Source: CAYJHC01 sp964369465 (GTDB lineage: Bacteria; Bacillota; Clostridia; Peptostreptococcales; Anaerovoracaceae). From it: a stretch of DNA of 29,668 nucleotides. The notes beneath the pieces were generated by a model. The model saw nothing but the letters and a program-made list of their open reading frames with translations. It was not told the DNA's origin and made no database searches. The position numbers were made by a program, and so were the translations under genes. The stretch lies in contig CAYJEX010000018.1 in NCBI GenBank assembly GCA_964369465.1, forward strand, positions 1-29,668. Direction: 5' to 3'. Shown here piece after piece: positions 17,092 to 24,104 of the stretch. The first letter of the stretch is position 1; each line of letters starts with the position of its first letter.

Positions 17092-18438
17092 ATGAATATG
17101 ACAGATGAATTTGTAAATAGCATAGAACGTATTGCGGAAAGTGAAATTCCCGAACATGTATATAAACGCGCGGAAATAGCGTTGCTTGATTATCTTGCAG
17201 TTACTGTTGCTGGAGCAAAAAGCAATAGTGACAAACTTGAAAAGTTTTTTTTGAGTTTTGCAGAAGATGAAGGAAATAGTGTTCTAATTGGATTGAGAAA
17301 AAAAACAAATTTAAATGACTCGATTTTTTTGAATGGCTTAAATTCTCACGCCTTAGACTTTGATGATGGGACGAATAGGGGGATTATTCACTTGGGTTCG
17401 CCAATTTTTTCTGTACTTATTCCTTTAGCAGAGAAATATAATATTAGTATAGAAAAAATGCTGAAAGCAGCGATAATTGGATATGAGACATCATTTACAA
17501 TGGCAGCATCAATTCAACCAAAACATAAGAAAAATGGATATCATGCAACAGGAACTTGTGGAGTTTTAGGAATTGCAATGTCAGTAGCTTATATGCTAGA
17601 TTATTCAGCAGAAGAAAGGCGAACTGCTTTTGATGTGGCTACAGTATCGGCTACGGGAATGCTAAAAGTTTTGGATGACAGCTCTCAGCTTAAACCCTAT
17701 AATGTTGCCAAAAGTGCATTGCTTGGCTTTAAATCAGTGCAAATGTCAAAAATTGGTTATATTGGACATCATGACTCTCTTGCAGGAAGAGGTTTTGTAA
17801 AAATGATGACGGGAGATGAAAAGGTTACTTTCTGCCCGCCTTTATTAAATGGAGTGTATGCGATTGAAAAAGCATATACAAAGCCTTATGCAGCATGTAG
17901 ATATTGTCATCCAGCAATAGAAGCTTCAATCAAAATTGGGAAAACACTAGATTATGAAGAAATACAAAATATAAAGAGTATTACTGTAAAAACATATGAT
18001 TTAGCAGTATTTGGACACGAACATGTAGATATTCAAGGGATTGAATCTGCAAAAATGAGCATACCATACGGCGTTGCAGTGGGATTGATTCATAGAAAAG
18101 CTGGATTAAGTGAGTATTCAAACAGCTACATTAACGATTTGAATATATTGAGTGTTGCAAAAAAAGTAAATGTTATAATGGATGAAGAAATTTCAAGAAA
18201 TTTTCCACAAAAACAAACTTCTATTGTGAATGTCGAATTTTCTAATGGAAAGAATATAAATGAGACTATAGATTTTCCAAAAGGTGAACCTGAAAATCTT
18301 ATGACAAAAGAAGAATTTGAAAATCGCTTTATAGAATTGTTTGAATTTGCAGAATATTCTATTGAACAGGCAAAAAAAATTATAGGAATATGCAAAAATA
18401 AAACCAACAAAGTAGCAGAATTATGTAAAGAAGTTTAG
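17092..18438 (+). CDS. MmgE/PrpD family protein (2-methylcitrate dehydratase / cis-aconitate decarboxylase superfamily)
   Basis: Members dehydrate 2-methylcitrate, decarboxylate cis-aconitate or epimerise iminodisuccinate, all acting on di- or tricarboxylic acids without a metal. The 448-residue protein shows SHALDFDDGTN (85-95), H100 in IIHLGSP, GYHATGTCG (149-157) with H151, LKPYNVAKSAL, and YAACRYCHPAIEA before the C-terminal small domain. These match the family signature blocks. GTG at 17083 is in frame, but AAGGTG at 17080-17085 serves better as the ribosome site for ATG 17092. It opens the organic-acid block. No citrate synthase or isocitrate-lyase homologue is nearby, so an ordinary methylcitrate cycle is not indicated. 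Confidence 0.9.
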   Translation: MNMTDEFVNSIERIAESEIPEHVYKRAEIALLDYLAVTVAGAKSNSDKLEKFFLSFAEDEGNSVLIGLRKKTNLNDSIFLNGLNSHALDFDDGTNRGIIHLGSPIFSVLIPLAEKYNISIEKMLKAAIIGYETSFTMAASIQPKHKKNGYHATGTCGVLGIAMSVAYMLDYSAEERRTAFDVATVSATGMLKVLDDSSQLKPYNVAKSALLGFKSVQMSKIGYIGHHDSLAGRGFVKMMTGDEKVTFCPPLLNGVYAIEKAYTKPYAACRYCHPAIEASIKIGKTLDYEEIQNIKSITVKTYDLAVFGHEHVDIQGIESAKMSIPYGVAVGLIHRKAGLSEYSNSYINDLNILSVAKKVNVIMDEEISRNFPQKQTSIVNVEFSNGKNINETIDFPKGEPENLMTKEEFENRFIELFEFAEYSIEQAKKIIGICKNKTNKVAELCKEV

Positions 18439-18442
18439 TGAG

Positions 18443-19402
18443 ATGATTATGAAAAAAGCAAAATTGATATTAGGAGCAATGCAATTTGGGGAAAGAGTCT
18501 TTGGAGATGATATCACAAATATGCTTGAAATATTTTCCGAAAGTGGAAATGTAGAAATAGATTCCGCATTTGTTTATAATGATGGATTGTGTGAAATACA
18601 ATTGGGGGAAAGTCTTTCTAAGATAAAAAATGAAAAATTTGAAATTGCGACAAAAGCAAATCCTAGAATAACAGGAAGACTAGACAAAGAAGCAGTTGTG
18701 TCTCAACTTAATCTTTCATTGGAACGGTTAAAAAGAGAATATGTGGATGTGTTTTACCTACATTTTCCAGACCCTAACACACCGCTTATTTCGGCATTAG
18801 AGGGATGCCAACAAGTATACGAAGAGGGCAAAATAAAGTCATTAGGTCTTAGCAATTTTCCAGCTTGGATGGTGGCAGAAGCATATAATATTTGCAAATC
18901 TAATGGATGGATTTTACCATCAGTATACGAGGGAGTATATAACTTGCTGAGTAGAAACGCTGAAAGAGAGTTAAATACTGCATTAGATTACTATGGTATG
19001 CATTTTTATGCGTATAACCCATTAGCAGGAGGTTTGCTGACAAACAAGTATGATGATAAGCAAATTAAAGGAGGACGATTTGAAAATAGGCCCAATTATC
19101 AAAAAAGATATTGGCATGATACATTTTTTGAATCAATAGATAAAATCAAGGAAGTATGTAAGTTAGAAAACATAGATATAGTTGAAGCTTCATATAGATG
19201 GATGGCTTTCCATTCAATGCTTAACCTGGAGAGGGGAGATGGTATAATTGTTGGAGCGTCTTCTGCAGAACAATTAAAAGGCAACTTATCTTATATAAAA
19301 AATGGCCCATTACCTGAAAATGTTAGGAACGTTTTAGACAGTGTATGGAATATCTCTAAATGTGATGCACCTGAATATTTCACATTTTACAAACCAGAAT
19401 AG
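18443..19402 (+). CDS. Aldo/keto reductase, AKR7-like
   Basis: This is a cytosolic NAD(P)H-dependent reductase of aldehydes or ketones. The 319-residue barrel begins LILGAMQFG and has EIDSAFVYNDG, then K in IATKANP and H in YLHFPDP, forming the D-Y-K-H tetrad (D40, Y45, K71, H107 from the first ATG). GLSNFPAWMV and the C-terminal IIVGASSAEQL complete the family pattern. The style is that of AKR7 enzymes, which include succinic semialdehyde and aflatoxin aldehyde reductases. ATG 18449 is an alternative start. It begins 4 bases after the previous stop, so coupling is likely. The aldehyde may come from the decarboxylase next door. Confidence 0.92.
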   Translation: MIMKKAKLILGAMQFGERVFGDDITNMLEIFSESGNVEIDSAFVYNDGLCEIQLGESLSKIKNEKFEIATKANPRITGRLDKEAVVSQLNLSLERLKREYVDVFYLHFPDPNTPLISALEGCQQVYEEGKIKSLGLSNFPAWMVAEAYNICKSNGWILPSVYEGVYNLLSRNAERELNTALDYYGMHFYAYNPLAGGLLTNKYDDKQIKGGRFENRPNYQKRYWHDTFFESIDKIKEVCKLENIDIVEASYRWMAFHSMLNLERGDGIIVGASSAEQLKGNLSYIKNGPLPENVRNVLDSVWNISKCDAPEYFTFYKPE

Positions 19403-19416
19403 AAGGAAATAGAAAA

Positions 19417-20556
19417 ATGATTGAACAAAAAAGATTTATAAAAAATTTATTTGATAATGATGTTGATTTCTTTACAGGTGTCCCAGATTCACATTTGAAT
19501 GGATTCTGCAATTATTTGATTGAAAATTTGCCAACAGAAAAAAATATCATTTCTGTAAACGAGGGGACAGCAGTTGCTACAGCGTGTGGTTATTATTTAG
19601 CAACATCAAAAATCCCATTAGTATATATGCAAAACTCAGGAATTGGAAATGCAGTAAATCCAATAGTGTCTTTAGCCGATAAAGATGTATATAAAATTCC
19701 AATGGTATTACTAATAGGGTGGCGAGGGGAGCCAGGAGAAGGCGACCATCCACAGCATATTAAACAAGGTGAGATTACTACAAAACTATTAGAAATAATG
19801 GGAATACCATATTTTATTGCAAAAGACGATGATGACGATCTCGAAAAAGAACTTCAAAAACTCCTGAAGTTAGCAAAAGACAATAGAACGCCTGTTGCTA
19901 TTGTTGCTACAAAAGGTGTTTTTGATAGTGGGGAAAAGTCTACAGCGATGGTAAATAATGGATATCCATTATTTAGAGAAGAAGCAATGGAAGCTGTACT
20001 TGATGTAATACCTAAAGACTCAATTTGCCTAGCAACTACGGGAAGAGCTACAAGAGAACTTTATTTCTTGAGAGAAAAAAGAAATGAGACACATGATAAT
20101 GATTTTCTTAATATAGGATCAATGGGGCATGCATCATCGGTAGCGTTAGGGCTAGCTATAGAAAATCAAAATAAAAAAGTCATTTGTTTTGATGGCGATT
20201 CTGCTGCAATGATGCACATGGGTGCATTTACAATGGTTAGCAAAATTGAACTGCCAAACTTTATTCATGTGATATTAAATAATGGTGCGCATGAATCAGT
20301 TGGGGGACAACCTTCAGCAGGAATGGATGTAAATTTTACAGAAATAGCAAAGGGATCAGGATATAATACAATTGGGAAACACATATCAACAAAAGAAGAA
20401 ATATCTAATACGATGAAAAAACTTTTATCTGAAGAGAAACCGTCATTTGTTGATATTAGGATTAAGAAAGGTTTAAATGGAAAGCTTCCACCTTTAGAAA
20501 TATCATCGTATGAAAAAATGATAAATGATTTCATGACGAGAATACAGAAAAAATAA
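19417..20556 (+). CDS. aepY: Phosphonopyruvate decarboxylase-like ThDP enzyme
   Basis: The family decarboxylates 3-phosphonopyruvate to phosphonoacetaldehyde; relatives act on sulfopyruvate. The 379-residue protein has GVPDSHLNGF (21-30), catalytic Glu in VNEGTAV (E49), MQNSGIGNAVNP (71-82), GWRGEPG (101-107), HPQHIKQGE (111-119), GSMGHASS (234-241), and the ThDP motif GDS (260-262) to NNG (288-290), then HESVGGQPS. These are close to standard phosphonopyruvate decarboxylase. However, no PEP mutase, which must supply phosphonopyruvate, is in the window, and no AepZ-type aminotransferase is either. A different 2-oxo acid may be used. AAGGA at 19403-19407 precedes the start. Confidence 0.88.
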   Translation: MIEQKRFIKNLFDNDVDFFTGVPDSHLNGFCNYLIENLPTEKNIISVNEGTAVATACGYYLATSKIPLVYMQNSGIGNAVNPIVSLADKDVYKIPMVLLIGWRGEPGEGDHPQHIKQGEITTKLLEIMGIPYFIAKDDDDDLEKELQKLLKLAKDNRTPVAIVATKGVFDSGEKSTAMVNNGYPLFREEAMEAVLDVIPKDSICLATTGRATRELYFLREKRNETHDNDFLNIGSMGHASSVALGLAIENQNKKVICFDGDSAAMMHMGAFTMVSKIELPNFIHVILNNGAHESVGGQPSAGMDVNFTEIAKGSGYNTIGKHISTKEEISNTMKKLLSEEKPSFVDIRIKKGLNGKLPPLEISSYEKMINDFMTRIQKK

Positions 20557-20612
20557 TTTTTAATATATATGTTGTTGAAAATATTAGTAATAGTAAATGT
20601 TAGGAGGAAAAA

Positions 20613-21515
20613 ATGAATAGTATGGAAAAAACAAGAAAACATCTTAAAGAATTAGGTTTGCCTACAGGTGATGATTACAATTTGACTCAGTCTAAAAAAA
20701 CTTTCAAAGATGGAGCACAATATAGGTTTGAAGTTCCAGGAATTCAAGGGCCAACAGCAATGAAAGCGTTGCTTGAAACTTTAGATGAATATGGAGTACA
20801 TATACACAGAATAACACAAACTAAAGGTATAATGTTTTTAACAGATGAAGAAATCACGGAAATGGTTGGATATGCAAATAAATGGGGAGTTGAACTAGTT
20901 TTATCAATAGGACCAAGAGCAACTAATGATACAAGTGCATCTGTGCATACGCCTGAAGGACAAAGAATGGGATATAGATTAAGAGGTCAAGAACAAATTG
21001 TTAGAGCGATTGAAGAAGTTAAAAGAGCTAACAGATTAGGTTGTTATTCATTTATATTATATGATGAAGGATGTTTATGGATATTTGATAAGTTTAGAAA
21101 ATCAGGTGAAATTTCACCAAAATGTAAATTCAAAGTATCTGCACATACGGGATTAGCAAATCCTTGCTCAGCAAAATTACTAGAAGAAATAGGAGCAGAT
21201 TCAGTTAATCCAGTTAGAGATATTCAACTACAAATGGTTGCGGCAATTAGAGATGCAATTGATGTTCCAATTGATTTACATACAGAAAATCCAGCCTCTT
21301 CAGGTGGTTTTGTTAGACATTACGAAGTTCCGCAAATGATTAAGGTTGCTGCACCATTATATTTAAAAACAGGTGGTGCTATTGCCAAAACACATAGCTG
21401 GGAAAGTAATGCAGAGGATGCAAAAAAAAGAGCTAAACAAATTGTATTAGTTAAAAGAGTTATTGATGAGTATTGTCCAGAAGCAACTTGCTCTCCAAAA
21501 GGATCAATAGAGTAA
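20613..21515 (+). CDS. Unrecognised 300-residue enzyme-like protein, probably TIM-barrel
   Basis: I do not recognise a characterised function. Alternating strand/helix segments suggest a barrel. Distinctive stretches are HRITQTKGIMFLTDEEI, LSIGPRATND, ILYDEGCLWIFDKF, KVSAHTGLANP, GADSVNPVRDIQ, PIDLHTENPASSGGFVRH and APLYLKTGGA. The late DLHTEN and GG segments could bind phosphate or metal. The pattern recalls a family sometimes annotated as U32-type peptidase, but no protease site is evident. There is no signal peptide or membrane helix. A strong AGGAGG at 20602-20607 precedes ATG 20613. Its position between the decarboxylase and the CitE-like gene suggests a step in the same acid pathway. 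Confidence 0.75.
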   Translation: MNSMEKTRKHLKELGLPTGDDYNLTQSKKTFKDGAQYRFEVPGIQGPTAMKALLETLDEYGVHIHRITQTKGIMFLTDEEITEMVGYANKWGVELVLSIGPRATNDTSASVHTPEGQRMGYRLRGQEQIVRAIEEVKRANRLGCYSFILYDEGCLWIFDKFRKSGEISPKCKFKVSAHTGLANPCSAKLLEEIGADSVNPVRDIQLQMVAAIRDAIDVPIDLHTENPASSGGFVRHYEVPQMIKVAAPLYLKTGGAIAKTHSWESNAEDAKKRAKQIVLVKRVIDEYCPEATCSPKGSIE

Positions 21516-21540
21516 ATACATAATAATTGGGGAGGGGAAA

Positions 21541-22686
21541 ATGAGGCACCACAAATACAACATGGAGTTTAAATTTGTTGAGCAACCAAAAGAGTTTGAT
21601 AAATATACAGAGCGAGAATTGTTACAATATTGTCTAGGGGCAACAATGTATACACCAGGAATTAAAAATATTGCTCCCAAAATAATCAACAATGGAATCC
21701 CAGGGTTAACTTCAATAGTAATTTGTTTTGAAGATGCTTGTTTAGAAACGGATGTTGAGAGAGCAGAGGAAAATGCAATAAAAACATTTGAAAATATAAA
21801 CAATGCAATTAAAGAGGGCAAGTTATCACGTAACGATATTCCTTTGATATTTTGTAGAGTTAGAAATGTTGAACAGTTCAAGAGATTTTCTGAAAAATTA
21901 AAAAAAGAACATGTTGAAATACTTACAGGAATCAATTTTCCAAAATTCAATTCCCAAAATGGAAATTTATACTATGAACACCTTGTGAAGTTGAATGAAA
22001 AATTCGGTGATATTTTATATGGAATGCCTATTATTGAAGAAAGTACTGTTGCATATAAAGAATCACGTATAGATGAACTTCTGAAAATAAAGAAATGCTT
22101 AGATAAATACAATAAGTTGATTTTACAAATTCGTGTAGGAGCTACTGATTTTTCATCTTGCTTCGGTGTGAGAAGAAGTGTTGACTATTCTATTTATGAC
22201 ATAAGCGTTGTTAGAGAAATATTAAGTGATATCGTAAATATTTTTGGTAGAAATAATGATTACGTTATTTCTGGGCCTGTATGGGAATATTTTAGAGTAA
22301 ATAAGGAAATGATGTTTTTAGAAATTCCAGAATACGATATCACTGATAAACTTATGAAAAGAATGCCTATATTCAATGATGAAGTTGATGGATTGCTTAG
22401 AGAAGTAATTATAGACAAAGCAAATGGATTTATAGGTCGAACCGTTATTCACCCTACACACGTTAAATACGTAAATGCATTGCAAGCTGTAACTAGAGAA
22501 GAGTATGACGATGCATGTCAAATTTTAAATACAGAGGGTGGAGTTGTTAAAAGTTTAAATGAAAATAAAATGAATGAAATACTTCCACATACTAATTGGG
22601 CAAAAAAAACATATATGAGAGCACAAGCATATGGAGTAATTGAAAACGAAAAAAGTTACTTTTCTTTGTTTTCGGTAAATGAGTAG
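21541..22686 (+). CDS. CitE-like HpcH/HpaI-type C-C bond lyase
   Basis: The superfamily cleaves or forms C-C bonds of hydroxy acids or their CoA esters (citrate lyase beta, malyl-CoA and citramalyl-CoA lyases). The 381-residue protein has SIVICFEDACLETDVERAE (58-76), matching the metal/acid DLEDA block, a central RVGATDFSSCFGVRRSVDY, and GRTVIHPTHVKYV before a C-terminal helix, matching the CitE GKxxIHPxQ block. It is longer than typical CitE and closer to the TIM-barrel lyases of tellurite-resistance-type operons. Neither a CoA ligase nor an acyl carrier is nearby, so free acids or an unknown carrier are possible. GGAGGGG at 21531-21537 sets the ATG. Confidence 0.85.
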   Translation: MRHHKYNMEFKFVEQPKEFDKYTERELLQYCLGATMYTPGIKNIAPKIINNGIPGLTSIVICFEDACLETDVERAEENAIKTFENINNAIKEGKLSRNDIPLIFCRVRNVEQFKRFSEKLKKEHVEILTGINFPKFNSQNGNLYYEHLVKLNEKFGDILYGMPIIEESTVAYKESRIDELLKIKKCLDKYNKLILQIRVGATDFSSCFGVRRSVDYSIYDISVVREILSDIVNIFGRNNDYVISGPVWEYFRVNKEMMFLEIPEYDITDKLMKRMPIFNDEVDGLLREVIIDKANGFIGRTVIHPTHVKYVNALQAVTREEYDDACQILNTEGGVVKSLNENKMNEILPHTNWAKKTYMRAQAYGVIENEKSYFSLFSVNE

Positions 22687-22705
22687 TTATAGAAAAGAGT
22701 AAGTT

Positions 22706-23212
22706 ATGAGTAAAAAAATTAAAACTCCAATCACTTATGATGATATTAAGGAACTAAGTGTTGGAGATGAAATATTGCTTTCTGGTGAAATATACTGTGG
22801 TAGAGATGCTGTTTTGCCAAAAGTAGTTAAACTAGCAAAAGATGGATTGCTAGAAAAAAATAATATAAACTTACAAGGAAGTGTTATTTTCCACACAGCT
22901 GTTAGTCCAGCAGGCGTAGGGCCGACATCAAGCAACAAACTTGAAATTGAAGAAAGCATAATTCCATTATCTGAATATGGGGTAAAACTACATATGGGTA
23001 AAGGAAAAATCAAACAAAATACAATTGATGGAATGACTAAAAATGGAGCAGTATTTGCGGTTATTCCACCTGTAACAGCACTCCTAAAAAGTAAGACAGT
23101 AAAGTCTGAGGCAGTTGCATTTATTGAAGAAGGAATTGAAGCTTTTTGGAAACTGGAAGTAGTAGACTATCCAATTATTGTAGTTGCTGCTAATGGAAAA
23201 AGCATTTTTTAG
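22706..23212 (+). CDS. Class I fumarate hydratase/tartrate dehydratase beta subunit
   Basis: This is the small swivelling subunit of iron-sulfur hydro-lyases such as fumarase A C-terminus, TtdB and the mesaconase group. In 168 residues I see GEIYCGRDAVLPK (27-39, where classical members have TARDAAH), FHTAVSPAG (62-70), GPTSSNKLE (72-80, classically GPTTSxRM) and MGKGKI (97-102). The fold blocks are all there, but several substrate-contact positions differ. It sits 9 bases before the alpha-subunit gene, in beta-alpha order. Confidence 0.9.
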   Translation: MSKKIKTPITYDDIKELSVGDEILLSGEIYCGRDAVLPKVVKLAKDGLLEKNNINLQGSVIFHTAVSPAGVGPTSSNKLEIEESIIPLSEYGVKLHMGKGKIKQNTIDGMTKNGAVFAVIPPVTALLKSKTVKSEAVAFIEEGIEAFWKLEVVDYPIIVVAANGKSIF

Positions 23213-23221
23213 AGGAGAATT

Positions 23222-24076
23222 ATGAATTCCAAAAATATAATTGTTGAAAAAATAAAAAATACTGTAATTGAAGCAAGTTCAGTGTTTAGAGAAGATAAAA
23301 AAGAAGCATACAGAGACGCGATTTCAAGAGAAACATCACCTGCAGCTAAGTGGGTGTTAGAAACAATTTTGGAGAACGCTCTGGTTGCTGAAGAAAATAA
23401 AAGTCCCATGTGTGATGATACAGGAATTCCTCATTTGCTAGTAGAAATCGGTTCTCAGAGATCAGTAAATGGAGAATTTTTTTCGTGGATAAAAGAAGGG
23501 GTCAAGGAAGGCTTAATGGAACTTCCTGGCCGTCCTATGGCCATTTTAGGGGACGATATTGAAAGAATAGAACAATCAAGAGGATTGTCCTCTAAATCAG
23601 AAGATGTTCTTACCGCACCTATGATAATTAAAGATATTGAAGGAGATAAGATAAATGTTCACATTTTAATGCAGGGCGGTGGACCAGCAATAAGAGGAAA
23701 AACTTATAGAGTTTTTCACAAACATAAAATAGAAAACGTTGTTAATGAAATTATTGAATGGTCGACAGAGGCTGTATCTCAGCTAGGTTGTACACCGTGT
23801 ACTTTAGCAATTGGAATTGGGAGATCACAATTAGAGGCTACCGCTTTGATGACAGAAGCACAAATATATGGAAAACATTCTATTCAATCTGAAATTGAAA
23901 AAGAAATAACGGATAAAGTGAATTTAAGTAAAGTAGGAGCATTAGGATTAGGTGGCGATATATCGGTTTTAGGAACATTTATAAAGACTGGGCCGCAGAG
24001 AGCTAGTGGAGTTAGAGTTGTATGCATAAGGCCGTGTTGCTGTTTTGAACCAAGACTTGCAACTGCCATTTTGTAA
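23222..24076 (+). CDS. Class I fumarate hydratase/tartrate dehydratase alpha subunit
   Basis: This is the catalytic [4Fe-4S] subunit for reversible addition of water to an unsaturated dicarboxylate. The 284-residue protein shows ETSPAAKWVLE (37-47), MCDDTGIP (63-70) with C64, LGCTPCTLAIGIG (188-200) and VRVVCIRPCCCFE (264-276). C64, one of C190/C193, and C268 or a cysteine of the 272-274 run are the likely cluster ligands. KVGALGLGGDISVLG matches the family glycine-rich block. AGAGGAG at 23211-23217 overlaps the beta stop codon, so the subunits are probably made together. The substrate may be fumarate, mesaconate, tartrate or a relative. Confidence 0.92.
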   Translation: MNSKNIIVEKIKNTVIEASSVFREDKKEAYRDAISRETSPAAKWVLETILENALVAEENKSPMCDDTGIPHLLVEIGSQRSVNGEFFSWIKEGVKEGLMELPGRPMAILGDDIERIEQSRGLSSKSEDVLTAPMIIKDIEGDKINVHILMQGGGPAIRGKTYRVFHKHKIENVVNEIIEWSTEAVSQLGCTPCTLAIGIGRSQLEATALMTEAQIYGKHSIQSEIEKEITDKVNLSKVGALGLGGDISVLGTFIKTGPQRASGVRVVCIRPCCCFEPRLATAIL

Positions 24077-24104
24077 ACGAAAACTATTTAATTTAAGGGG
24101 TTAT

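Noticed and set aside
20613..22686. The idea that the 300-residue protein or the CitE-like protein is a PEP mutase supplying the phosphonopyruvate decarboxylase
   Set aside because: Neither has the EDKxFPKxNS-type motif; the second matches the CitE blocks instead.
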